This document shows positions 1 through 7,748 of a DNA stretch of 14,783 bases, piece by piece. The translations under genes were made by a program, and so were the position numbers. Origin of the DNA: Candidatus Staskawiczbacteria bacterium (lineage in GTDB: Bacteria > Patescibacteriota > Minisyncoccia > Minisyncoccales > Staskawiczbacteraceae); NCBI GenBank assembly GCA_943354455.1, contig CALRCB010000009.1, positions 1 through 14,783 of the forward strand, given 5' to 3'. The notes beneath the pieces are model-generated. The model was given only the letters and a program-made list of their open reading frames with translations, had not been told where the DNA came from and made no database searches. The stretch's first letter is position 1. Each line of letters opens with the position of its first letter.

Positions 1-1458
1 ATTTTCAAAAAAGTAGAAGTGGTGGGTGGCTTTATAAATTTCTTTTTGAAAGACGAAATTTTTAATGAAACAATAAAAGCAATTTTAAAAGATAAAAATT
101 TTGGGAAGAGCAATCATTTAAATGGTTATAAAATACTGATTGAATATACTGACGCTAATATTTTAAAAGAATTTCATATTGGACACTTAATGAGCAATAC
201 CATTGGAGAATCACTATCAAGAATTTTTGAATTTAACGGAGGAAAAATAAAACGAGCTAATTATCAAAGCGATGTGGGGCTTGGAATTGCCAAAGCGGTT
301 TTTGGAAAAATTCAACAGAGTGATTTGGCTTGGCAAGAGGCTTATGTTTTAGGAACTAAACTGTATGATGAAAATGATCAGGCAAAACAAGAAATCACAC
401 AATTAAACAAAAAGATTTTTGAAAGAACCGATAAAGAAATTAATACCATTTATGACGAAGGGAAAAAATGGAGCCTGGAACATTTTGATAAAATTTATAA
501 AAAACTTGGAACCAAGTTTGATTATTATTTTTTTGAAAGCCAAGTGGCTGATTTTGGAAAGCAGATTGTAGAAAAAAATATTGGTAAAGTATTTGAAAAA
601 GGTGAAAACGGGGCTATCATTTTTAAAGGTGAAAATGTGGGCTTGCATACTCGGGTTTTTATTAATTCTGAAGGATTGCCAACGTATGAAGCTAAGGAAT
701 TGGGGTTGGCGGACATTAAGCATAAAAAATATAAATATGACTGGTCGGTAATTATTACGGCAAACGAAATGAATGAATATTTTAAGGTACTTTTGAGTGC
801 TATGAGCCAAATTTTCCCTGATTTGGCAAAAAAAACCAAACACATTGGCCATGGCATGATGCGTTTGCCAGAAGGCAAAATGTCTTCGCGCACAGGAAAT
901 GTAATAACTGCAGAATTTCTAATTGCCCAAGTGGGAGCTTTAGTTTTGCAAAAAATTGCCCAAAGAGACTTATCTGACACAGAAAAAAAAGAAATTACCG
1001 AAAAAGTGGCCATTGGCGCATTAAAATACTCTATTTTAAAACAGTCCATCGGAAGTGATATTGTATATGATGCTGAAAAATCAGTTGCGTTTGAGGGAGA
1101 TTCGGGCCCTTACTTACAATATTCTTTGGCGCGGGCATTGTCAGTTTTAAGGAAAGCCGAGATAGAAAAAATAAAACCCTCATTGAAAAAAGTTCCGGCT
1201 CAAATTGATTCTTTCGTGCGCCAGATGCATTATTTCCCTGAAATCATTGAAAAAGCCGGTAAAGAATTGGAGCCTCATATTATTAGTTTATATCTTACCG
1301 AATTGTCACGAGAATTTAACAATTATTATGCTAATAATAAAATTGTTGATAAAAAAAACGAATTGTCCGGTTATAATGTAGCGCTAGTGCAAGCATTTTC
1401 GGTTATTATGAAAAATGGATTGTGGTTATTGGGAATCGGTTGGCTGGAAAAAATGTAG
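1..1458 (+). CDS. argS: Arginyl-tRNA synthetase, 5'-truncated by window edge
   Basis: Class I synthetase that charges tRNA-Arg in the cytoplasm. Frame 1 is open from the first base, and its first residues already match the end of the N-terminal ArgRS domain (a 'KVEVVGGFINFFL' segment). The gene therefore starts upstream; the GTG at 19 is not its start. By comparison with the family, roughly 80-90 residues are missing. The HIGH signature is at 175-186 (FHIGH) and the KMSKS-type loop reads KMSSR at 877-891, followed by TGNVI as is usual in ArgRS. The C-terminal part contains the DALR anticodon-binding domain, with 'YLTELSREFNNYY' near the end, and stops with TAG. It heads a co-directional run, with the 52-residue membrane peptide starting 31 bases downstream. 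Identity is secure from the two signatures and the domain order. Confidence 0.95.
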   Translation: MFKKVEVVGGFINFFLKDEIFNETIKAILKDKNFGKSNHLNGYKILIEYTDANILKEFHIGHLMSNTIGESLSRIFEFNGGKIKRANYQSDVGLGIAKAVFGKIQQSDLAWQEAYVLGTKLYDENDQAKQEITQLNKKIFERTDKEINTIYDEGKKWSLEHFDKIYKKLGTKFDYYFFESQVADFGKQIVEKNIGKVFEKGENGAIIFKGENVGLHTRVFINSEGLPTYEAKELGLADIKHKKYKYDWSVIITANEMNEYFKVLLSAMSQIFPDLAKKTKHIGHGMMRLPEGKMSSRTGNVITAEFLIAQVGALVLQKIAQRDLSDTEKKEITEKVAIGALKYSILKQSIGSDIVYDAEKSVAFEGDSGPYLQYSLARALSVLRKAEIEKIKPSLKKVPAQIDSFVRQMHYFPEIIEKAGKELEPHIISLYLTELSREFNNYYANNKIVDKKNELSGYNVALVQAFSVIMKNGLWLLGIGWLEKM

Positions 1459-1489
1459 TCTCAAATTTAAAAATTAAAATCACAAAAAC

Positions 1490-1648
1490 ATGGTAGATAA
1501 AAAAAGTAATAGGTTGTTTGCGCTGGGAGTTGTGGCAGTATTTTTGTTGGTATTTTGTATTGCCGGGTATTTTTTAATTACCCAGTACGTGGCCGATTAT
1601 AATAATCAATTACAAAATATACAAACGCCAACAAATGAAATTAAATAA
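1490..1648 (+). CDS. Small single-pass membrane peptide (52 aa)
   Basis: An ATG-to-TAA reading frame of 52 residues. It has a short basic N terminus (MVDKKSNR), one strongly hydrophobic stretch at about residues 9-32 (containing FALGVVAVFLLVFCIAGYF), and a polar Asn/Gln-rich tail. This reads as a single transmembrane helix with the N terminus inside by the positive-inside rule. It fills an otherwise empty gap between argS and the phosphatase gene. It overlaps the phosphatase start by 14 bases in another frame, which suggests translational coupling. There is no recognisable family and no function is proposed. It could be a chance frame, but the clean membrane-helix pattern, the position and the coupling argue that it is translated. 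Confidence 0.6.
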   Translation: MVDKKSNRLFALGVVAVFLLVFCIAGYFLITQYVADYNNQLQNIQTPTNEIK

Positions 1649-2204
1649 CAAATATTACCTGTTGCGCCATGGCGAGGCAGTAAGTAATGTAAAAAATATT
1701 GTTTCCAGCTGGCGGGAGAAATTCAAAAACCCTTTGACTGATGTGGGGGTACAAATGATTAATGATGCGGCGATAAAATTGGCAGATAAAAAAATTGATC
1801 TGATTTTTGCTTCACCGTTATTACGAACCAAACAAACCGCCAAAATTGTCGGCAAGGCGTTGAAAGTGAAGGTAAAATTTGATAAAAGATTAAGAGAGAT
1901 TAGTTTTGGAATTTTTAATGGAAAAAATGCTAGCGATTGGGAGAATTATTTTACTTCTGAAGAATATGCCATCGCTAACCGGCCTCCAGGGGGAGAAAAT
2001 TATGACGATGTATTAGATCGCATCTATGAATTTTTAATGGATATTGATAAAAAATACAAAGGTAAACATATTTTGATTGTCAGTCACCAGTGTCCATTGT
2101 GGATTTTGGAAAATAAAGTAAATGGATTTGCCTTGCAGGAAGGGTTGATAAGAACTCCGGAGCAAATGAGAATTAATAAAGGCGAGTTGCGAGAATTAAA
2201 TTAA
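1635..2204 (+). CDS. Histidine phosphatase family (phosphoglycerate mutase-like) protein
   Basis: A 189-residue member of the histidine phosphatase superfamily. The RHG box is near the N terminus (YYLLRHGE, with Arg11 and the phospho-acceptor His12). The other expected active-site residues follow: Arg64 in SPLLRTKQTA, Glu88 in LREISFG, and the second His151 in LIVSHQ. The length fits small broad-specificity phosphatases of the GpmB/CobC/SixA-like groups rather than glycolytic GpmA (about 230-250 aa). Its substrate cannot be read from the sequence. It overlaps the preceding 52-aa peptide by 14 bases and ends 4 bases before ileS, so it is almost certainly co-transcribed and coupled. The superfamily call is firm; phosphoglycerate mutase activity is only one possibility. 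Confidence 0.9.
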   Translation: MKLNNKYYLLRHGEAVSNVKNIVSSWREKFKNPLTDVGVQMINDAAIKLADKKIDLIFASPLLRTKQTAKIVGKALKVKVKFDKRLREISFGIFNGKNASDWENYFTSEEYAIANRPPGGENYDDVLDRIYEFLMDIDKKYKGKHILIVSHQCPLWILENKVNGFALQEGLIRTPEQMRINKGELRELN

Positions 2205-2208
2205 CATT

Positions 2209-5154
2209 ATGGCTTACAATTTTCCGGAAGAAGAAAATAAGGTTTTGCAATTTTGGAAAGATAGTAATATTTTCCAAAAATCTTTAGATCAGACAAAAGA
2301 TAAAAAACCTTTTGTGTTTTACGATGGTCCGCCATTTGCCACCGGTACGCCCCACTATGGTCATTTGCTTCAAAGTGTCATTAAAGATGCCATTCCTCGC
2401 TACAAAACGATGCAAGGGTTTCATGTTGAGCGTCAGTGGGGATGGGATTGCCATGGCCTTCCAATAGAAAATATTGTTGAAAAAGAACTTGGCACCAAAT
2501 CAAAAAAAGATATTGTGGCGATGGGCATCAAAAAATTTAATGACCTGTGTCGCCAGCGTATTTTTACCTTTATTAACGAATGGGAGCGCGTGATTCCGCG
2601 GTTTGGGCGCTGGGCCGATATGGCGCACCCCTACCGGACGATGGATTTTGAGTATATGCAAAGTGAATGGTGGGCATTTAAAGAATTGTATGACAAGGGG
2701 CTTATTTATGAAGATTACCGGTCTATGCATATTTGTCCGCGCTGCGAGACAACTTTGAGTCAGGGAGAAGTGGCAGAAGGATATAAGAATATTAAAGATT
2801 TGTCGGTGACGGTAAAACTTAAATTAAAAAATCCAGAAAAATTGGGATTAACTGGAGATGTGTATTTGCTGGCTTGGACGACAACACCTTGGACATTGCC
2901 AGGAAATGTTGCGTTGGCGATTGGCGAAAAAATAAATTATTCTGTTATAGAAATTGAGGGAGCTCATTATATTTTGGCCCAACAAAAAGCTAAAGAAGTG
3001 TTGGGAGATAAAAATGATACAACAGCAAAAGAATTGTTTGGTAAAGATTTGGTTGGCTTAGAATACGAACCACTGTTTGATTATTACTCTAAAGATGAAA
3101 ATCTTAAAAATCGCGAAAATGGTTGGAAGGTGTATTCAGCTGATTTTGTGACAACAGAAAAGGGAACCGGTATTGCCCATGAAGCTCCGGCGTTTGGCGC
3201 GGAAGATTGGACACTTTTGAAACAAGAAAATTTGCCGTTTGTGCAACACATAAAAATGGACGGCACCTTTAAACCGGAGGTCGTAGCTTTTACTGGCCAA
3301 GATTTAAAGCCTCGCGCCAAAAACAAGCCGGAAGAAATTCGGGAAGCCGATTTGTCGGTGGTAAAATTTTTGGAACAAAAAGGTTTGGTGTTCAGTTATG
3401 AAAAATATGAACATACGTATCCTCATTGTTGGCGCTGTGACACGGCGTTGTTAAATTACGCTACCAGTTCCTGGTTTGTGGCCGTTGAAAAAATAAAACC
3501 CAAATTATTAAAATTGGCAAAAAATATTAATTGGTCGCCAGAACATTTAAAAGAAGGAAGGTTTGGGCAGTGGCTAGAAGGATCTCGCGACTGGTCTATT
3601 TCGCGTCAGCGTTTTTGGGCCAACACTATTCCGGTTTGGCGATGTGAGAAATGCAAAAAAGAGCAGGTGTTTGCCTCGGCTGCTGAATTAGAAAAAGCCA
3701 GTGGGGTTTTAGTAAATGATTTACATAAAGATATTGTTGATGAAATTGTATTTTCTTGCAGTTGTGGTGGACAAGTAAAACGTATTCCCGATGTTTTGGA
3801 TACGTGGTTTGATTCGGGATCGGTGCCTTTTGCCTCATATCACTATCCTCTAGAGAATGAAAAAGAAGTTGAAAAAAGACTGCCTGCTGATTTTATTGGC
3901 GAAGCCCAGGAACAGTCAGCTAAGTGGTTTTATTATCAGCATGTTTTATCTGGGGCACTTTTTGGAAAAGAAGCTTTTAAAAACTGTATTGGAACTGGTT
4001 TTATTCTTGCTGAAGATGGAAGAAAAATGTCCAAACGTTTAGGAAATTATGAAGACGCAGAGGTTTTTATGGAAAAATATGGAGCCGATGCCATGCGTTT
4101 TTACATTTTAAGTTCGCCAGTAGTTCAAGGGGAAAATCTTTCCTTTTCAGAAAAAGGCGTGGATGAGATTATGAAAAAAAACTTGGGGCGGCTGCAAAAC
4201 GTGTTGGCGTTTTATCAATTATATGAAAATGGCACGTTGCCTAACGATAAGAGTAAGCATGTGTTGGATCAATGGATTTTAATGCGCCTAGAAGAAGTGC
4301 TAAAAGCTTCAACTGACGGTTATGAAAAGTACCAATTATATGAAGCTGCAAGGCCTTTGACGCTTTTCATTGATGATCTTTCCGTTTGGTATTTGCGCCG
4401 CAGCCGTGATCGATTCAAAGAAGAAAATGAAGACAAGAAAAATGCGCTGGCAACGTTGAGACATATTTTATTTGAGTTTTCAAAAATAATGGCGCCGGCC
4501 ATGCCGTTTTTTGCCGAGCAACTTTTTAGCGCGGTTCGTCAAAATACCGACCAAGAAAGTGTTCATTTGGAAATGTGGCCAAAAATACATCATTATGGGT
4601 ACGAAAATTTAAAAGATGCCATGATTGATGTAAGAAATATTGTGACGCTGGCTTTGGCTGAACGGGCCCTTAAGGCAATTAAGGTAAGGCAGCCGCTTGC
4701 TTCGCTCAAAATAAAAAACCCCAAATCCCAAATCCTAAATAATAATGAGTTGCTTGATTTAATCAAAGACGAAGTGAACGTGAAAGAAGTTTCTTTTGAT
4801 GATACTATTACTAATGAGATAGAATTAGACATTGTAATCACCGAGGAATTAAAAGAAGAGGGAATGATGCGCGACTTGGTGCGTGCGATTCAGGATTTAA
4901 GAAAAGAACAGGGACTTAAACCGGAAGATAAAATTATTGCATGGTTTAATGCGGACAAAACTATTATAGAAATGTTAGAAAAAAATAAAGAATTTTTACT
5001 AAAAGAAATTCGGGCGGAAAAATATATGGTGGCAGAAGAATTTGAAGGGGAATTAACCAAAAAAGAATTCTTAATTAATGATCAAAAAATAATATTAACT
5101 ATTAAAATTCAAAATGCAAATATCAAACTGCAAAATGACAGTGTAAAATTATAA
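2209..5154 (+). CDS. ileS: Isoleucyl-tRNA synthetase (eukaryote/archaea-like type)
   Basis: A 981-residue class I synthetase that charges tRNA-Ile. The HIGH box reads HYGH at residues 49-52 within PPFATGTPHYGH, the form typical of the eukaryotic/archaeal-like IleRS branch. The CP1 editing domain is present (WTTTPWTLPGN and, later, GTGIAHEAPAFG). KMSKR is at residues 606-610, and a Cys-rich insert (CEKC...CSC) precedes DTWFDSGSVPFA. The C-terminal anticodon-binding region ends in 'DLVRAIQDLRKEQGLKPEDKI' and a short extension. Two oddities are reported separately: a repeat-like in-frame insert at residues about 835-846, and a C-terminal tail encoded by a palindromic element. The start ATG lies 4 bases after the phosphatase stop. 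Identity is very secure. Confidence 0.97.
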   Translation: MAYNFPEEENKVLQFWKDSNIFQKSLDQTKDKKPFVFYDGPPFATGTPHYGHLLQSVIKDAIPRYKTMQGFHVERQWGWDCHGLPIENIVEKELGTKSKKDIVAMGIKKFNDLCRQRIFTFINEWERVIPRFGRWADMAHPYRTMDFEYMQSEWWAFKELYDKGLIYEDYRSMHICPRCETTLSQGEVAEGYKNIKDLSVTVKLKLKNPEKLGLTGDVYLLAWTTTPWTLPGNVALAIGEKINYSVIEIEGAHYILAQQKAKEVLGDKNDTTAKELFGKDLVGLEYEPLFDYYSKDENLKNRENGWKVYSADFVTTEKGTGIAHEAPAFGAEDWTLLKQENLPFVQHIKMDGTFKPEVVAFTGQDLKPRAKNKPEEIREADLSVVKFLEQKGLVFSYEKYEHTYPHCWRCDTALLNYATSSWFVAVEKIKPKLLKLAKNINWSPEHLKEGRFGQWLEGSRDWSISRQRFWANTIPVWRCEKCKKEQVFASAAELEKASGVLVNDLHKDIVDEIVFSCSCGGQVKRIPDVLDTWFDSGSVPFASYHYPLENEKEVEKRLPADFIGEAQEQSAKWFYYQHVLSGALFGKEAFKNCIGTGFILAEDGRKMSKRLGNYEDAEVFMEKYGADAMRFYILSSPVVQGENLSFSEKGVDEIMKKNLGRLQNVLAFYQLYENGTLPNDKSKHVLDQWILMRLEEVLKASTDGYEKYQLYEAARPLTLFIDDLSVWYLRRSRDRFKEENEDKKNALATLRHILFEFSKIMAPAMPFFAEQLFSAVRQNTDQESVHLEMWPKIHHYGYENLKDAMIDVRNIVTLALAERALKAIKVRQPLASLKIKNPKSQILNNNELLDLIKDEVNVKEVSFDDTITNEIELDIVITEELKEEGMMRDLVRAIQDLRKEQGLKPEDKIIAWFNADKTIIEMLEKNKEFLLKEIRAEKYMVAEEFEGELTKKEFLINDQKIILTIKIQNANIKLQNDSVKL
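4714..4740 (+). repeat. CAAATCC-type repeat tract inside ileS
   Basis: A short tract with a 7-base period (CCCAAAT, CCCAAAT, CCTAAAT) lies in frame within ileS. It encodes the peptide KNPKSQILN in the linker between 'RQPLASL' and 'ELLDLIKDEVNVKEV'. The same kind of C/A-rich, G-free tract occurs in metG. The position in a variable loop suggests a tolerated insertion rather than catalytic sequence. Confidence 0.6.
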
Positions 5155-5226
5155 AATTCATCAAAATTTTCTTTTGTGAAAATTTTGATACCTAAATTTT
5201 GAACTTTGATTTTTGAAATTTGAATT
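5106..5226. repeat. Palindromic repeat element spanning the ileS stop codon
   Basis: Imperfect inverted repeat with outer arms at 5106-5127 and 5205-5226 (19 of 22 positions pair) and a perfect 12-bp central stem at 5160-5171 and 5178-5189 (ATCAAAATTTTC / GAAAATTTTGAT, 6-base loop). It supplies the last roughly 16 residues and stop codon of ileS and reaches almost to the start of the next gene. It may fold in the ileS transcript, but no T-run follows the stem as expected for an intrinsic terminator. It is more likely a dispersed palindromic repeat than a dedicated terminator. Confidence 0.65.
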
Positions 5227-5237
5227 ATCTTAAAATT

Positions 5238-5657
5238 ATGCCATGCATCGATTCAAACAATAAGCCAGCGTTTTTAGATAAATCTCATTCTGAGCCGCCA
5301 AGTAATAAAGTTGCCCCATCTCGTTTTAAGATGAAAAAATCACTAGATTTTGATAAAAAAGTTAGATCGGAATTAGCTAAAGAATTAAACACAAATCTTG
5401 GGTCAGACAAATTTAATAAAGCTGTAGAAGATATAAAACAAGACATAGATGAAAAAATACCCGAGATTTTTATGGATTCAATCGATGAAAGGAAAAAGAA
5501 AAGTTTTGGCAACCCTTATAAGCGATATCTTGAAGAAAAGCATGAATTACAAAAAATGACAGAAGGGGGTATTAGTCAAGAGGAAATAATAGAAAGGAAA
5601 ACAAATGAAGCTAAGAGGAATTTTTTAGAACGATTACTTGGATTGAATAAAGATTAA
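5238..5657 (+). CDS. Unrecognised charged, helical protein (139 aa)
   Basis: I do not recognise this family. The product is 139 residues, soluble, and rich in Lys, Glu and Asp. It has no signal peptide or membrane helix and a single cysteine near the start (MPCIDS). The first 35 residues look disordered (Ser, Pro, Asn). The rest is probably alpha-helical, with heptad-like charged stretches such as 'KKVRSELAKELN' and 'EEIIERKTNEAKRNFLERL'. ATG at 5238 is preferred over TTG at 5220, which lies in the palindromic repeat; no clear Shine-Dalgarno is visible for either. It ends 5 bases before recO, so it is probably co-transcribed with it. No function is assigned. Confidence 0.65.
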   Translation: MPCIDSNNKPAFLDKSHSEPPSNKVAPSRFKMKKSLDFDKKVRSELAKELNTNLGSDKFNKAVEDIKQDIDEKIPEIFMDSIDERKKKSFGNPYKRYLEEKHELQKMTEGGISQEEIIERKTNEAKRNFLERLLGLNKD

Positions 5658-5662
5658 AAATA

Positions 5663-6391
5663 ATGGCCACGCATTATACGACACAAGGGTTTGTTTTTAA
5701 AAAGAAAGACAGGGCGGATGCCGACCGGATTTTCTCCGTTTTTACAAATGATTTTGGGAGAATAGAAATTTTTGCCAAATCCATCCGCGCCATTGCTTCA
5801 AAATTAAAGGGCGGAATAGAAGTTTTTTGCGTATCGGATATTGAATTTATTCAGGGGAAAAACCACAAAACGTTAACCAGTGCCCTGCTAACTGAAAAAT
5901 TCAGTAATATGGTAACGGTTCCGGAAAAAATGGAGGTTTTTGCAAAAGTGGCATGCCTGTTGGATGATTTTATCAAAGAACAAGAGACAGACCAGAACGT
6001 TTATAACTTAGTGATAAATTTTTTTAAAACATTAAATGCCTGTTTGTTGCCTACTTCCGGGTATCGGTTGATGTATTATTACTTTTTTTGGAATTTTGCT
6101 TCAATAATGGGTTATAAGCCGGAACTTTTCAAGTGTGCCCATTGTTCTCTGGGCTTGGATTCGGCAAACTTGTATTTTTCTAATAAAGAGGGTGGAATTA
6201 TTTGCAAGTCCTGTTTTTTAAAGCTTGGTAATGCAAAAGAGATAAATGCCGATGTGGTCAAAATATTAAGACTGTTTTTAAAAAATGATTGGCAGACCAT
6301 GTTGAAATTAAAAATTCAATCAGCATCTTATAAATTACTTCAAGAAATTTCAGATAATTATGGTAATTATTTATCGGGCATTTTAGCCTAA
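5663..6391 (+). CDS. recO: DNA repair protein RecO
   Basis: A 242-residue RecO, the recombination mediator that binds single-stranded DNA and, with RecR, helps load RecA (RecF pathway). The N-terminal OB-fold is recognisable from 'TTQGFVFKKKDRADADRIFSVFT' and the following 'FGRIEIFAKSIRAIASKLKGG'. The helical C-terminal domain carries a complete zinc-binding quartet, C158-x2-C161 and C181-x2-C184 (KCAHCS...IICKSCF), which many RecO proteins have lost. The length is normal. ATG at 5663 sits 5 bases after the preceding stop, and the next gene follows within 25 bases. Identity is confident from the pattern of the OB-fold and zinc motif, although RecO is a divergent family. Confidence 0.9.
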   Translation: MATHYTTQGFVFKKKDRADADRIFSVFTNDFGRIEIFAKSIRAIASKLKGGIEVFCVSDIEFIQGKNHKTLTSALLTEKFSNMVTVPEKMEVFAKVACLLDDFIKEQETDQNVYNLVINFFKTLNACLLPTSGYRLMYYYFFWNFASIMGYKPELFKCAHCSLGLDSANLYFSNKEGGIICKSCFLKLGNAKEINADVVKILRLFLKNDWQTMLKLKIQSASYKLLQEISDNYGNYLSGILA

Positions 6392-6412
6392 TGCGTAGTA
6401 CAATTGATTTAT

Positions 6413-7723
6413 ATGAAAAGAAAAACATTATTTTTTATTTTATTAATTGTGGCGGTTGCCGGGTTTTTGGGTTTTATGTACTACCGGGACAAGATTTTTT
6501 CTAAAGAAATTTTAAGGCTAGAAATTTTGGGTCCAGATAATGCAAAGATGGGAGAAGAAATCCAATACACCATTAAATACAAGAATAACGGAAATTTTGT
6601 TTTAGAAAACCCAAGACTTATTTTCCAGCTTCCTGAAAATTCTTTAACCGAAGACAATAAAATCCGCTTAACTAAAAATCTAAAAGACATTTATCCGGGC
6701 GACCAGGATTCTATCCAGTTTAAGGTGAGGCTTTTGGGGAAAGAGGGAGATGTAAAAATTTCCCACGCTTGGCTTTCTTATACTCCAAAAAAATTATCAG
6801 CTCGCTATGAATCTGAGACTTCTTTTACTACAAAAATTGACAAGGTTCCCATAATATTAGATTTTAATTTGCCCGAAAAAGCAGATGAAGGGAAAGAGTT
6901 CACGTATGTTATTAATTATCTTTCAAATATAGATTACCCGTTGGAAAATATTAGCATTAAAGTTGACGCGGTTTCTGGTTTTACAATTAAGTCTGCAAGT
7001 CCCACGTCACTTAATAATATAGAATGGAAGTTGCCAACGCTAGTAAAAGAAAAAAGTGGAAAAATTGTTATTATTGGTTCATTTTCAGCTAATACTCCAA
7101 GTTCGGTTGCGTTTACGGCGCACCTTGGAGTATGGCAAGATGGAATATTTATTATCATTAAAGATATTAGTCAAGATGTGGCCATTGCGAATTCTTTACA
7201 AGATATTCCACTGATAGTTAATCAAAAACAAAATTCTCATATGACTATCAGTCAAATGGCCTATTATGCTGGCGATAGTAATTTTGAGAATTCTGGGCCC
7301 GTTCCACCACAAGTCGGTAAATCAACTTCGTACACCATAACCTGGAAAATAACCAATGATCTTAATGATGTTAAGGTGGTAAAAGTAAGCGCAACTCTGC
7401 CTCAAAATGTAACATTGTCAGCCGTTGCTCCTGAAAGCCAAATTCCAAATATTTTTTTAGATGTGGCTAGTCGTCAAATTGTCTGGACGGTTGGAAGTTT
7501 AGCTCCTGGTGCGGGTTTGAGCAGTCTGGCGCCATCAGTTTCTTTTCAAATTACCTTAACGCCAGATGTATTGATGCGGGGCATGCCAGCTAATCTTATT
7601 GGAGAAGCTACCGTTACAGGGAAAGATGCAGTAACATTAAATACTATTTCCGATATTGCTTTTGGTAGAGACACCACATTGCCGGACGATGCGGTAAGTT
7701 CGGGAGGAGGAATTGTTAAATAA
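6413..7723 (+). CDS. Membrane-anchored surface protein with repeated beta-sandwich (DUF11-like) domains
   Basis: A 436-residue protein with a basic start (MKRK), one membrane helix at about residues 5-23, and an extracellular remainder. The outer part has three similar beta-rich units. The first begins around 'GPDNAKMGEEIQYTIKYKNNGN', the second around 'EKADEGKEFTYVINYLSN', and the third around 'PQVGKSTSYTITWKITND'. The pattern 'G-(E/K)-x-(Y/T)-Y-x-I-x-(Y/W)-x-N' is that of DUF11/CARDB-like Ig-fold domains, common in large cell-surface proteins. No cysteine was seen. ATG at 6413 is preferred over TTG at 6404 because it gives a clean signal anchor. It ends in SSGGGIVK, 25 bases before the glyS start. 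A structural or adhesion role on the cell surface is inferred; no enzyme motif is visible. Confidence 0.8.
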   Translation: MKRKTLFFILLIVAVAGFLGFMYYRDKIFSKEILRLEILGPDNAKMGEEIQYTIKYKNNGNFVLENPRLIFQLPENSLTEDNKIRLTKNLKDIYPGDQDSIQFKVRLLGKEGDVKISHAWLSYTPKKLSARYESETSFTTKIDKVPIILDFNLPEKADEGKEFTYVINYLSNIDYPLENISIKVDAVSGFTIKSASPTSLNNIEWKLPTLVKEKSGKIVIIGSFSANTPSSVAFTAHLGVWQDGIFIIIKDISQDVAIANSLQDIPLIVNQKQNSHMTISQMAYYAGDSNFENSGPVPPQVGKSTSYTITWKITNDLNDVKVVKVSATLPQNVTLSAVAPESQIPNIFLDVASRQIVWTVGSLAPGAGLSSLAPSVSFQITLTPDVLMRGMPANLIGEATVTGKDAVTLNTISDIAFGRDTTLPDDAVSSGGGIVK

Positions 7724-7748
7724 GATTTTTAAAGGTAGTATAAAAACT

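Noticed and set aside
19..21. GTG as the start of argS
   Set aside because: The frame is open to base 1 and the first residues already match the interior of ArgRS, so the true start lies upstream of the window.
403..1049. Two long minus-strand frames opposite argS
   Set aside because: Their translations are Phe/Ile-rich mirror images of an AT-rich coding strand with no motif; argS on the + strand explains the region fully.
5160..5189. Intrinsic terminator after ileS
   Set aside because: The 12-bp stem is nearly all A/T and is not followed by a T-run; it is better read as the core of a palindromic repeat, though some effect on transcription is possible.
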